Origin: Microbacterium aurugineum
Lineage (GTDB): Bacteria; Actinomycetota; Actinomycetes; Actinomycetales; Microbacteriaceae
Direction of reading: 5' to 3'
Length of the DNA stretch: 64,000 bases
Assembly: GCF_023101205.1 (NCBI RefSeq)
Contig: NZ_CP078078.1
Coordinates: 3,171,411-3,235,410, forward strand
The notes below the pieces were generated by a model that saw only the letters and a program-made list of their open reading frames with translations, ran no database searches and had not been told where the DNA came from. Below, piece by piece: positions 33,877 to 42,759 of this stretch. Both the position numbers and the translations under genes were made by a program. Position 1 is the first letter of the stretch, and each line of letters starts with the position of its first letter.

Positions 33877-34917
33877 TCACGCGGCGGTGAGAGCGGGGAT
33901 GATCATGGTCTTGATCGCTTCCGGATCCGTCTTCGCCTTCATCAGTGCATCCTCGACGCCGTCCAAGCCGTATCGTCCGGTCACGATCCCCGAGGTGTCG
34001 ACGATGCCACGGGAGATCAGGTCGATCTCCGTCGGCCATGTGTTGACGTACCGGAAGGTACCGGTGAGCGTGATCTCTCGGTGCTGCAGCATCGCGACAG
34101 GAACGTCGAGCTGATTACCACCCATGCCGACGAGGACCGCGATGCCTCCACGGACGATCGTCGGCAGCGCGGCACGGATCGCCTGGGCGCTGCCCGATGC
34201 ATCGATGTAGATGTCGAAGTACTGGTCGAAGCGAGCGAGCCCGTCGCCCGCGGAGTCGATGACCTCGTCCGCCCCTCGTGCGCGGGCGAAGTCCCGCCGT
34301 TTCGCGATCGGATCACTGATGACGACCTCGACGGCACCGAACGCCTTCGCGACCTGCGCGGTCAGGACCCCGATCGGGCCGGCTCCGGTGATGAGCACCC
34401 TCGCGCCCGCCGTGACACCTGCACGACGGGCCGCGTGGATCGCCACCGAGACGGGTTCGGCGAGCGCGCCCTGCTCGTCGGTCATGGCCGAGGGAATCTC
34501 GTGCGCGAAGTCGGCGTCGACGATCACGAACTCCGCGAAGGAGCCGTCGACCGGCCAGGCGCCGAAGAAGCGGATGCTCGGGCACAGGTGATAGGCGCCG
34601 CGCTTGCAGAAGCGGCAGGCGCGACACGGCGTCTGCGGCTCCACAGCGACCCGCGTCCCCACGCGGCTCGCATCGACGCCCGCACCCACGGCGACGATCT
34701 CCCCCGCGGTCTCGTGCCCGAGCACGACATGGTCCCGGACGACGATGTCTCCGACGGCACCCGATTCGAAGAAGTGGGTGTCCGAGCCGCAGACGCCGAC
34801 CGCGGTGACCTTGATGAGGACGCCGCCCGCACCCGGGGAGGGGACCGGGCGACTCTCGAGCTCTACGCGCTTCGGCCCGGTGAGCACGCTGGCGTACATG
34901 GTGGAAGGAACGGACAT
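33877..34917 (-). CDS. Zinc-dependent polyol (sorbitol/L-iditol-type) dehydrogenase
   Basis: A 346-residue medium-chain dehydrogenase. Catalytic zinc ligands are in GVCGSDTHFFE and VLGHETAGE, and the structural zinc cysteines in TPCRACRFCKRGAYHLCP. The NAD fold has ITGAGPIGVLTAQVAKAFGA with Asp in VISDP, pointing to NAD. Close to sorbitol/xylitol dehydrogenases. It should oxidise a polyol to a ketose in the cytoplasm. ATG 34917 has AAAGG nine bases upstream; a GTG at 34926 is also possible. Last gene of the sugar-uptake operon. Confidence 0.9.
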   Translation of the reverse strand: MSVPSTMYASVLTGPKRVELESRPVPSPGAGGVLIKVTAVGVCGSDTHFFESGAVGDIVVRDHVVLGHETAGEIVAVGAGVDASRVGTRVAVEPQTPCRACRFCKRGAYHLCPSIRFFGAWPVDGSFAEFVIVDADFAHEIPSAMTDEQGALAEPVSVAIHAARRAGVTAGARVLITGAGPIGVLTAQVAKAFGAVEVVISDPIAKRRDFARARGADEVIDSAGDGLARFDQYFDIYIDASGSAQAIRAALPTIVRGGIAVLVGMGGNQLDVPVAMLQHREITLTGTFRYVNTWPTEIDLISRGIVDTSGIVTGRYGLDGVEDALMKAKTDPEAIKTMIIPALTAA

Positions 34918-34945
34918 GGGTGGCACCTTTCGGTCGTGCGGGCTT

Positions 34946-35809
34946 TCAGCCTTTGACAGTGCCGGCGGTGAGACCGCCGACGATCCAGCGCAGTGAGAAC
35001 ACCGCGAAGAGAATCCCGGGGATGAGGGAGACGACCGTGGCCGCTGCCATGGGTCCCCAGTCGATGGATTGCGCGGAGATGTACTGCTGGATCCCGGTCG
35101 TGATGACCTGCGTGTTCTTCCCCGCCAGCACCAGCGGCAGCGTGTAGCTGTTCCACGCCCAGACGAAGGAGAGCATCAGACTCGCGCCGAGGCCCGGTGC
35201 GATCAGTCGCAGGAGCACGTGACGGAAAGCGGTCCAGCGCGTGCCCCCATCCATGGCCACCGCTTCTTCCAGCTCGCCGGGCAGATCTTCGATGAAGGAG
35301 CGGAGCATCCACACCAGCATGGGCAGCGTGACGAGTTGATACGCCAGGATCAACCCCAGATGAGAGTCGTACAGGCCCGCCTTCTGGAACAGCAGATACA
35401 GCGGCAGGATGATCAGCAATTCGGGGGCGAATCGCAGGGACAGGATCCCGAACGCGATGTTCTCGCGTCCCCGGAACGAGAAGCGCGCGAGTGCGTACGC
35501 GGTCGGAAGGCCGATCACGACCGTCACGAGCAGCGACCCCACCGTCACGATGAGGGAGTTCACGAACGGCGCCATGAACTTCGCACTGCTCAGCACCTCG
35601 ACGTAGTTCGTCAACGTCGGCGTGAAGACGAAGGTGGGCGGGTAGGCGACGATGTCTTCGGCCTTCTTGAACGACATCATCACGATCCACACGAGGGGCG
35701 CGAGCGCGAAGACGCTCCACATGCTCAGCGACGCGATCACCGCACCATGCCGCAGGAGCTTCTTGCGACGACGGGACCGCGCGACGGAACCGCTCGGAGA
35801 GGCGTTCAT
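34946..35809 (-). CDS. Carbohydrate ABC transporter permease (MalG type)
   Basis: A 287-residue permease with six helices. The EAA loop is EEAVAMDGGTRWTAFRHVLL near residue 195, typical of MalG-like CUT1 permeases. It overlaps the preceding permease by four bases. Together they form the channel of a sugar or polyol importer. The frame extends upstream to 36571, but that part is antisense-like and covered by the other permease. Confidence 0.92.
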   Translation of the reverse strand: MNASPSGSVARSRRRKKLLRHGAVIASLSMWSVFALAPLVWIVMMSFKKAEDIVAYPPTFVFTPTLTNYVEVLSSAKFMAPFVNSLIVTVGSLLVTVVIGLPTAYALARFSFRGRENIAFGILSLRFAPELLIILPLYLLFQKAGLYDSHLGLILAYQLVTLPMLVWMLRSFIEDLPGELEEAVAMDGGTRWTAFRHVLLRLIAPGLGASLMLSFVWAWNSYTLPLVLAGKNTQVITTGIQQYISAQSIDWGPMAAATVVSLIPGILFAVFSLRWIVGGLTAGTVKG

Positions 35810-36663
35810 GCTCCCGCCTCCGTCCGACGCGCCCGGAGCAGCACGGACGACAGCAGGTTGCACAGCACCCACAGCACCACGAGGGCCGCCATCGCCGCGC
35901 CGAAGTTCATGTTGCGGATGCCGTCCAGGTAGGCGAGCACATGGAGGTTGGTCGTCGCGTCCACGGGCCCGCCCTTGGTCGTCGTGTAGATGATGTCGAA
36001 CATCTTCAAAGAGTCGATGCCGCGGAACGCGATGATCACGATGAGCACGGGCACCAGCATCGGCAGCGTGATGGAGAAGAAGTTCCGGACCGGACCCGCA
36101 CCGTCGACCGCTGAGGCCTCGCGAAGCTCCTGCGGAACGCTGCGGAGGCCGGCCTGCGCGAGGAGCACGACGAACGGGGTGAAGATCCAGATGTCGATGA
36201 TCATCACCGACCACAGGGCGCTGTCGAGGCCGTTGAGCCAGAGCAGCCCGGGCTGGCCGACGGCTTCGAGAAGCCAGTTCACGACACCGTTCTCGGTCAG
36301 CATCACCTTCCACATCAGCGCGGCGATCACCGGGGGCAGCAGGAGCGGCAGGACGATCAGCAGGCGGAACGTGCTGCCGTACGGACCGTAGTTCAGCAGC
36401 ATCGCGAGTCCGATGCCGAGAACGCACTCCACGCTCACGACGACGACGGCGTACAGCAGCGTGATGCCGATCGCGTGCAGCCCCTCCCCGGTGACGAACA
36501 GGTTCAGGTAGTTCGCGCCACCGTTGAACGTCGGCGCACCCCGGTTCAGTCGGTAGGACGTGAACGACCACCAGACACCGGTGAGGAAGGGGTAGAGCAC
36601 CGCCACGAGAACAGCGAGTGCCGGCAGGACGAGCAGGTACGGCAAATGAGGTTTGGGCTTCAT
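35806..36663 (-). CDS. Carbohydrate ABC transporter permease (MalF type)
   Basis: A 285-residue permease with six helices and EAA loop REASAVDGAGPVRNFFSITL. It starts PYLLVLPALAVLVAVLYPFL, normal for MalF-like CUT1 subunits. It forms a heterodimer with the next gene product. Confidence 0.92.
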   Translation of the reverse strand: MKPKPHLPYLLVLPALAVLVAVLYPFLTGVWWSFTSYRLNRGAPTFNGGANYLNLFVTGEGLHAIGITLLYAVVVVSVECVLGIGLAMLLNYGPYGSTFRLLIVLPLLLPPVIAALMWKVMLTENGVVNWLLEAVGQPGLLWLNGLDSALWSVMIIDIWIFTPFVVLLAQAGLRSVPQELREASAVDGAGPVRNFFSITLPMLVPVLIVIIAFRGIDSLKMFDIIYTTTKGGPVDATTNLHVLAYLDGIRNMNFGAAMAALVVLWVLCNLLSSVLLRARRTEAGA

Positions 36664-36705
36664 GACTCTCTGTCCACTCCGATCGTCATCTCCGGTCCGC
36701 CGAGG

Positions 36706-38082
36706 TCACTCGATCGCCGCGTCGATCTTCGTCGCCGCGCCATCCAGAGCGTCTTTCACGGATGCCTTGTCGAGCAGCGCCGACTGGATCGCGGTCGCCC
36801 AGATGTCACCGACCGTCGTCCAGCTCGCAGACGGCGCGTACGGCCACTCCGCGTAGTCGGTCAGGGTCTTCTTCCAGACCTCGTTGTAGTCCCCCCAACC
36901 TTCGGTCGCGGCGGAGAGTTCAGGGCTCTCGGCGACGGAGACGCGCGTCGGATTGAGGTTGCCGTTCGCGATGGAATCCGTCAGCAGCTCCTTCGACGTC
37001 GCCCACTGGATGAACTGCCAGGCAGCGCCCTTGTGCGTGGACGCCGCGTTCATGCCGAGCGACCAGACCCACATGCTCGACGCGCGCCCCTTCGGCCCCT
37101 CGGGCGGCAGCGCGTAGCCGACCTTGCCCGCGATCCCACTGCCCTCCTTCTCGAAGTCGGGGGCCATGTGGTCGGCGTCGATGTAGAACGCGGAGTTCCC
37201 GGCGAGGAAGTCCTGCTGCGCCTCGTACCACGTGTAGGTGCTCGCCGCTTCCGGCGCGGTGCGCATGAGTTCGATCCACTTGGTGACGGCCTCGTTGCCC
37301 GCCTTCGAGTTCAGGGTGGCTTTGCCGTCGGTGATGTCCTGGACGCCGTAGGCCCCGGCGAACGTGGAGAAGGGGTTCAGGGTGGGGTAGGTCTTGTCGC
37401 CGCGACTGACGAACCCGGAGATGGTCTTGCCGTCGAACTCGGTGCCGTCGAGCTTCTGCGCGGCGGCGATGAGCTCGTCGATCGTCTGTGGCACCGCGAC
37501 GCCGTTGGCCTCGAGGATGTCCTTTCGATAGAAGAGGGCGTAGCCTTCCTCGTTCGCGGGAATCGCCCAGAGACCTCCTTCGCCCGCACCGTCGAACTCC
37601 GTGGTGTCCCACCGCTCCGCTTCGATGAGCGAGGGGAAGAAGTCGTCGAAGTCGTAGTCCGGAGCTGTCTGCGTGTCGTCGTCGACCCACGGCTGCAGGT
37701 CTTCCATCCAGCCGGCCGCGGCGTACTGGTAGTTCATCGGCTGGGAGGTCATGAAGACGTCGTAGCCGGCCGCGCCGGACTGGAGCTCGGTGAGGATCTT
37801 CACCATGTAGTCGGACTCGGTCAGCGTCTCGATGTCGACGTCGATGCCGGTCTTCTCCTCGAAGTCGGACACGTGGTCGAGGACGGCGTCGGAGAGGGGA
37901 TGCTCGCTCATGAGGATGCTCAGCTTCTCGCCGCTGTAGTTCTTCCAGTCGAACGACGAGACGTCGGTCGAGGACGTCGTGCTGTCGCTCGGCGCGCAGC
38001 CGGCCAGGAGGCCGGCGGTGGTGAGGACGACGACGGCGGCTGTGATGCTGTGGGCGCGCGCACGCTTTCGGCTGTTGTTCAT
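36706..38082 (-). CDS. Sugar/polyol ABC transporter binding lipoprotein
   Basis: A 458-residue extracellular binding protein. The signal peptide ends with lipobox LLAGC (Cys about 29). The mature part has the type 1 sugar-binding pattern, including VSDFEEKTGIDVDIETLTES and AYGVQDITDGKATLNSKAGN. AAGGAG lies upstream of the ATG. It should bring a sugar or polyol to the two permeases. The adjacent dehydrogenase suggests a polyol such as sorbitol, mannitol or xylitol. No ATPase gene is in the cluster. Confidence 0.92.
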   Translation of the reverse strand: MNNSRKRARAHSITAAVVVLTTAGLLAGCAPSDSTTSSTDVSSFDWKNYSGEKLSILMSEHPLSDAVLDHVSDFEEKTGIDVDIETLTESDYMVKILTELQSGAAGYDVFMTSQPMNYQYAAAGWMEDLQPWVDDDTQTAPDYDFDDFFPSLIEAERWDTTEFDGAGEGGLWAIPANEEGYALFYRKDILEANGVAVPQTIDELIAAAQKLDGTEFDGKTISGFVSRGDKTYPTLNPFSTFAGAYGVQDITDGKATLNSKAGNEAVTKWIELMRTAPEAASTYTWYEAQQDFLAGNSAFYIDADHMAPDFEKEGSGIAGKVGYALPPEGPKGRASSMWVWSLGMNAASTHKGAAWQFIQWATSKELLTDSIANGNLNPTRVSVAESPELSAATEGWGDYNEVWKKTLTDYAEWPYAPSASWTTVGDIWATAIQSALLDKASVKDALDGAATKIDAAIE

Positions 38083-38150
38083 CGATACTCCTTCGAACTG
38101 CGACGGGTTCCGTGTGACTTGCGTTCGAGAGTACAGGGAATGTCCTCATG

Positions 38151-38169
38151 TGAGTCACTAGAGTGCTCA
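38151..38169. promoter_or_regulatory. Imperfect palindrome over the SorC-type gene promoter
   Basis: TGAGTCACT-AG-AGTGCTCA is a near-palindrome covering the -10 box TAGAGT (38159-38164), which ends six bases before the ATG at 38171. It is a candidate operator for the SorC-type regulator in the divergent intergenic region. Confidence 0.45.
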
Positions 38170-38170
38170 T

Positions 38171-39109
38171 ATGTGCACAACTCTTTCAACAACCGAATCT
38201 GTGCAGTATGCGTACGCTGCCGTCCAGAATCTCCAGCACGGACGATCGACCATCGAGATCGCCGAAGAACTCGGCATCTCGCGATTCCTCGTGGGGCGGA
38301 TGATCCGGCGAGCGCGCGAGGACGGTCTCGTCGAAGTCCGCACCCGCCTGCCGGAGCCCATCGCCCCCGAGCTCTCGAAAGCACTCAGCCGCGCCTACGG
38401 TCTCGAATCGGCGTTCGTGGCCCTCACCCCCTCGAACGACGAGACACGCACCCGCACGACGATCGCGAGCATCTGTGCACGCTTCCTGAGCGAGACCATC
38501 GGCGAAGACGCCATCGTGGGTCTCGGCCCCGGGCGGACGATCCTCGACACGTGCGGCCGCATCCGGGAGGTGGCCACCTGCGACGTGGTCCAGCTCACCG
38601 GCTTCGCCTCGGTCGACGCGGGGACGCACCTCGAAGCGATCAGTCAGCTCAGCGGCGTCGCCAAGGGGAGGATGTTCGCCCTCCCCGCCTCGTTCGTCAC
38701 CCGGAGTGCCCGCTCGTGGGAGGCGGTGACCCGGGAGCCCGCCGTGCAACAGGCCCTGGCGCGCATCGACCACATCGACATGGCAGCGCTCACGGTCGGT
38801 GGTTGGCCGGGCAGCTCACTGCTGGCTTCCCAGCTCGACGAACTCGACGAACTCGTTCCCCTCCTGCGCCGAGGGGTGGTCGCCGAGCTGGGCACGACCC
38901 TGCTCGACATCGACGGCAACGAGGTCGACGGCCTCCACCGACGCCTGATCGGGATCACCACCGCGCAGCTGAAGCGCACCCCGACGCGCATCGCCCTCGG
39001 CGGGGGTGCGGGCAAGCAGCGCGCCGTGGTCGCCGCCCTGCGATCCGGGCTCGTCACCACCCTGATCACCGATGAAGGGACGGCGCGTGCTGCTCTCGAC
39101 GCGCTCTGA
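38171..39109 (+). CDS. SorC/DeoR-type sugar-binding transcriptional regulator
   Basis: A 312-residue regulator. The N-terminal helix-turn-helix is STIEIAEELGISRFLVGRMI. The large C-terminal sugar-phosphate domain resembles GlcNAc-6-P isomerase/CggR-SorC effector domains (VGLGPGRTILDTC; ELGTTLLDIDGNEVDGLHRR). It is divergent from the sugar uptake operon, which it presumably represses until a phosphorylated sugar binds. Leaderless start with TAGAGT six bases upstream. Confidence 0.88.
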   Translation: MCTTLSTTESVQYAYAAVQNLQHGRSTIEIAEELGISRFLVGRMIRRAREDGLVEVRTRLPEPIAPELSKALSRAYGLESAFVALTPSNDETRTRTTIASICARFLSETIGEDAIVGLGPGRTILDTCGRIREVATCDVVQLTGFASVDAGTHLEAISQLSGVAKGRMFALPASFVTRSARSWEAVTREPAVQQALARIDHIDMAALTVGGWPGSSLLASQLDELDELVPLLRRGVVAELGTTLLDIDGNEVDGLHRRLIGITTAQLKRTPTRIALGGGAGKQRAVVAALRSGLVTTLITDEGTARAALDAL

Positions 39110-39118
39110 CCCGCGGCT

Positions 39119-40627
39119 TCACCAGGGGCTGGGCTCGTAGTCCTTCAGGAACACGCCGTGGATGTCCTCCCCGGCCTCGCCGCGCACGATCGGGTCGTAG
39201 ACGCGTGCGGCACCGTCGACCAGATCGAGCGGCGCGTGGAAACCCTCTTCCGCCAGCCGGACCTTCGTGTAGTGCGGGCGCTCGTCGGTGATCCAGCCCG
39301 TGTCGACCGCGGTCATCAGGATGCCGTCCTTCTCGAGCATCTCGCCGGCGCTGGTGCGGGTGAGCATGTTGAGCGCGGCCTTGGCCATGTTCGTGTGCGG
39401 GTGACCGGGACCCTTGTAGCGACGGGAGAACTGCCCCTCCATCGCCGAGACGTTCACGACGTAGGTGCGGCGCGCCTCGGAAGCGGCCATGGAGGCCCGC
39501 AGCCGGCTGATCAGCAGGAACGGGGCGGTTGTGTTCGCGAGCTGCACCTCGAGCATCTCGAGCGGGTCGACCTGCTCGATCGACTGCACCCAGCTGTTGA
39601 CGCGGTTCACATCGGGCACGAGCCCGCCGGCGTCGATCGCGGTGCCGTCCGCGTGCTTCTCGAGGGAGGAGGACCCGGGGGCCATCGCGAGGCGCGCGAG
39701 ATCTTCGGCCGTGAGCGCCTGCCCGCCCTGCTCCGCGACGGTGCCGCCGAGCGCCGCCACCGACAACAGTGGATGCGAGTCGACCGAGGCCTGCAGCGCC
39801 TGCGGGTGCGGATCGACCGTGTGCCCGAACGTCTCCATCTCGGGCAGCGGTCCGTCGGGGAGCGGCTGCAGCTCGGCATCCGCGAGCAGCGAGTACGCCC
39901 CCGGCGAGCGCCGTACGGTCTGGGCGGCGTTGTTGATCAGGATGTCGAGCGGCCCCTGAGCGGCGACCGAGTCCGCGAGCCCGATGACCTGTGCCGGGTC
40001 ACGCAGGTCGATGCCCACCACCCTCAGACGGTGCAGCCAGTCGGCGGAATCGGGCAGCGCGGAGAACCGGCGCACGGCGTCGCGCGGGAAACGCGTCGTG
40101 ATCGTGGTGTGCGCCCCGTCTCGGAGCAGACGAAGCGCGATGTGCATGCCGATCTTGGCGCGGCCGCCCGTGAGCAGGGCGCGCTTGCCGGTGAGGTCGG
40201 TGCGGGCGTTGCGCTTTCCGTGGCTGAAGCGGGCGCAGTCGGGGCACAGCTGGTGATAGAACGCGTCGACCTGCGTGTACGGCTGCTTGCAGATGTAGCA
40301 GTTGCGCGGCTTGAGGAGCTCGCCCGCGATCGGGGCGTCCACGACGCTGGTGGCGAGGTCGTGACCCCGGGTCTCGTCGTCGATGCGGTCGGGGGCACCG
40401 GTGGCGGTGCGGGCGACCACGGCCTTGTCGGCCTCGGCGATCGCGTCGCGGATCTCCTTGCGACGCACGCGCTTGACGGCCTTGAACATGGCCGCGGTCG
40501 CGTGGCGCACCGCGACGAAGTCCGGGTGCTCGTTGTCGATCGTGTGCAGTTCGGCGAGCACGCGCAGCGTCGTGGCGAGGTCGTCCGGGTCGATGCCGGC
40601 GCCGAGTTCAGGGTTCGCGTCGGTCAC
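39119..40627 (-). CDS. SDR-family protein with internal zinc ribbon and altered active site
   Basis: A 502-residue protein. The N-terminal 100 residues are helical and of no known family. A four-cysteine zinc-ribbon pattern follows, CYICKQP...CPDC (CxxC-x14-CxxC, about residues 110-131). Then comes a Rossmann SDR domain with LLTGGRAKIGMHIALRLL and INNAAQTVRR. The usual YxxxK catalytic motif reads HTNMAKAAL, so the Lys is kept but Thr replaces Tyr. Reductase activity is therefore doubtful, and a binding or regulatory role is possible. The GTG at 40627 has TAAAAT seven bases upstream; ATG 40630 is the alternative. Confidence 0.75.
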   Translation of the reverse strand: MTDANPELGAGIDPDDLATTLRVLAELHTIDNEHPDFVAVRHATAAMFKAVKRVRRKEIRDAIAEADKAVVARTATGAPDRIDDETRGHDLATSVVDAPIAGELLKPRNCYICKQPYTQVDAFYHQLCPDCARFSHGKRNARTDLTGKRALLTGGRAKIGMHIALRLLRDGAHTTITTRFPRDAVRRFSALPDSADWLHRLRVVGIDLRDPAQVIGLADSVAAQGPLDILINNAAQTVRRSPGAYSLLADAELQPLPDGPLPEMETFGHTVDPHPQALQASVDSHPLLSVAALGGTVAEQGGQALTAEDLARLAMAPGSSSLEKHADGTAIDAGGLVPDVNRVNSWVQSIEQVDPLEMLEVQLANTTAPFLLISRLRASMAASEARRTYVVNVSAMEGQFSRRYKGPGHPHTNMAKAALNMLTRTSAGEMLEKDGILMTAVDTGWITDERPHYTKVRLAEEGFHAPLDLVDGAARVYDPIVRGEAGEDIHGVFLKDYEPSPW

Positions 40628-40667
40628 CATCCCGATTTTACGCGAGTTTCCCCGCCCCACCCCTCGC

Positions 40668-41426
40668 TCAGGCGATGCCGCCGCCGTCCACCACCAGGGC
40701 CGAGCCGGTGACGTACGAGGAGTCGTCGCTCGCGAGCCACACCACGGCCTGTGCGACCTCGCTCGGCTCTCCCATCCGGCGCAGCGGGCGGTCGGCGGCC
40801 TCGGCGAGGAAGGCGTTCGTGTCCTGCGCGAGCTGACGCGCCTCGTCGCGCAGCATCCCGGTGTTCACGTCCCCGGGGTTGACGGAGTTCACGCGGATGC
40901 CGGCGGGCCCGTGATCGATCGCGAGCGCGCGGGTCATGTTCACCACGGCGCCCTTCGACGCGCAGTACGAGATCGCCTGGCCTCCGCCCTTGAGGCCCCA
41001 CCCCGACCCGGTGTTGATGATCGAGCCGCCTCCGGCCGCTTCCATGATCGGCACGATGTGCTTGCACATCAGGAAGATCGACCGCACGTTCACGCCGAAC
41101 ACCCGGTCCCACTCCTCGACGGTCGTCTCCACGGCCGTGGTGCGGCGGATGATGCCCGCATTGTTGAAGACGACGTTCACGCCGCCCAGCTCGGCCACCG
41201 CGGTGGCGATGACCCGCTCGATGTCGGCCTCGCTCGCGACGTCGGCGGCGATCGCGATGGCCGAGCCACCCGCCGCACGGATCTCCGCGGCGACGCCTTC
41301 GGCCGCATCCGCGTTCAGGTCGACGACGGCGACGGCAGCGCCCTCCGCGGCGAGCGCGAGCGACGTGGCACGACCGATGCCTCCGGCGCCGCCGGTGACG
41401 ATGGCCTTCTTGTTCTCGAGACGCAT
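40668..41426 (-). CDS. SDR family NAD(P)-dependent oxidoreductase
   Basis: A 252-residue classical SDR. Cofactor motif TGGAGGIGRA, NNAG in VVFNNAGII, catalytic Ser in TGSGWG and YCASK (Tyr-x-x-x-Lys) are all intact. Asp in VVDLNAD after the second strand favours NAD. It probably oxidises an alcohol group of a sugar or sugar acid made by the same operon. It follows the kinase gene by 34 bases and has AAAGGA before the ATG. Confidence 0.9.
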   Translation of the reverse strand: MRLENKKAIVTGGAGGIGRATSLALAAEGAAVAVVDLNADAAEGVAAEIRAAGGSAIAIAADVASEADIERVIATAVAELGGVNVVFNNAGIIRRTTAVETTVEEWDRVFGVNVRSIFLMCKHIVPIMEAAGGGSIINTGSGWGLKGGGQAISYCASKGAVVNMTRALAIDHGPAGIRVNSVNPGDVNTGMLRDEARQLAQDTNAFLAEAADRPLRRMGEPSEVAQAVVWLASDDSSYVTGSALVVDGGGIA

Positions 41427-41460
41427 GGGGTGTCCTTTCGGGTTGGTTCCGCCGGATCGG

Positions 41461-42759
41461 TCAGGCGGGGGTCAGTTCGGGGGCGCTCACGGCGTAGAGG
41501 CTGCGGGTGCCGACGCCGGTGATGATGCGGACGTGTCCGGCGAGTCTCGCATCCAGATCAGGGTCGCCGGTGTCGACGAGAAGGGGCCGGCCCTGCAGGT
41601 CGAGGAGCTTCTGCTCCGGTGCGACGACCAGGAGCGGATCGGGGCCGATGGCGCGCAGGACCGCGGCCGAGAGCTGCTGGTTGCCCCGCCCGAGCAGGAA
41701 TCCTTGGCCGCCGATCACGGTGATCACGGCCTGGGCCGGGCCCTGCGCGATCTGGGCGAGGAGCTCCTGTTCGCTGGCTCCCCGCACGCGCACGGCACCG
41801 TCGAGGACGACGTCGACACCGAGGGGGGATCCTTCGACGCCGAGCTGCCTCGCGATCTCGGCCGTCGTGCCGCCGGGTCCGAGCAGATAGCGGACGCCCG
41901 GGAGCATGCGCGCGACGGCTCCCCGCGCGGCGGCTTCGACGGCGGCGGCCTCGGTGACCGGCGTCGCGGCCTTCCGTGCTTGCGTCCGTCCGGCGCGGTA
42001 CGGCACCCGGAGCATCCCGTACAGCGTCGGGTCGACACGAGCCTGCCGCATTGCTGCCTCGTCGATGTCGAGCACTTCGCGGTCGTCGGTGGGGAGTCCG
42101 CCCCGGTCGATCCAGTCGGCCGCGATCGCCCCGGCCGCCCGTGGACTGACCGCGAACACGGGCGAGTACATCTTCACGCCCGCCGGAACCCCGAGCACGG
42201 CGGGCACCACCGCACCCACCGCCGCCCCCGCACCCGCAGCCGCCGCCGCAGCCGCAGCCGCAGCCGACTCCACTTGCAGGACGACACGCCAGATGTCGGA
42301 GCCTTCACCGGCGGATCGTCCTGCATCTGGCGTGTCGTCATGCATCGGGTCGAAGGAGGCGGCCGCATCGAGCCCGGCGCACGCATCCCGCAGGGTCCCG
42401 TCCCCACCGACCACGAGGATCAGGTCGGCTCCGGCGGCGGCGAGCGCACCCACCGCGGCTGTCGTGTCGGCACCGGCTGTCGTGTCGGCACCGGCGGTCG
42501 CGCGACCGGGAGCCCACACCACCCGGGGCACGAGCCCCGCCGCACGGACGGCATCGGCTCCCATCGCTCCGTCTGCGGTCGCGACCACGAGTCCCGGATG
42601 CCGTGCGGCGAGTTCCGTCAGAGCCAAGACCGCCCGCTCCTGCACGCGGGAGCGGGCACCGCGCGCGAGGGCGAGGTGCTGCACGTCCGCACCGTCGGAG
42701 CCGGCGAGGCCCGCGGGCCCGCCGACTCCGGCGACAGGATTGACGACGAGTCCGATCAC
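41461..42759 (-). CDS. ATP-NAD/AcoX-type kinase with palindromic insertion
   Basis: A 432-residue protein with the NAD-kinase/diacylglycerol-kinase fold. VIGLVVNPVAG is at the N-terminus, the kinase loop VVGGDGTLRDAC about residues 117-127, and GVPAGVKMYSPVFAVSP follows. Between the last two (about 133-185) lies an extra segment encoded by a long DNA palindrome plus an Ala run. A six-residue duplication (TAGADT twice) precedes it. It may phosphorylate NAD or another substrate of the operon. The start is GTG in a GTGA overlap with the GcvP-like gene. Confidence 0.8.
   Translation of the reverse strand: MIGLVVNPVAGVGGPAGLAGSDGADVQHLALARGARSRVQERAVLALTELAARHPGLVVATADGAMGADAVRAAGLVPRVVWAPGRATAGADTTAGADTTAAVGALAAAGADLILVVGGDGTLRDACAGLDAAASFDPMHDDTPDAGRSAGEGSDIWRVVLQVESAAAAAAAAAAGAGAAVGAVVPAVLGVPAGVKMYSPVFAVSPRAAGAIAADWIDRGGLPTDDREVLDIDEAAMRQARVDPTLYGMLRVPYRAGRTQARKAATPVTEAAAVEAAARGAVARMLPGVRYLLGPGGTTAEIARQLGVEGSPLGVDVVLDGAVRVRGASEQELLAQIAQGPAQAVITVIGGQGFLLGRGNQQLSAAVLRAIGPDPLLVVAPEQKLLDLQGRPLLVDTGDPDLDARLAGHVRIITGVGTRSLYAVSAPELTPA
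42275..42344. repeat. In-frame palindromic element inside the kinase gene
   Basis: Arms GACGACACGCCAGATG (42280-42295) and exact complement (42324-42339) extend to 21 bases with one mismatch, around a 28-base loop. A second copy of the outer arm complement (CGTCCTGCA, 42317-42325) gives nested pairing. The element is coding on the minus strand. Confidence 0.85.
42457..42492. repeat. 18-base tandem duplication inside the kinase gene
   Basis: GGCTGTCGTGTCGGCACC occurs twice in direct succession (42457 and 42475), adding six residues in frame. Confidence 0.85.
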
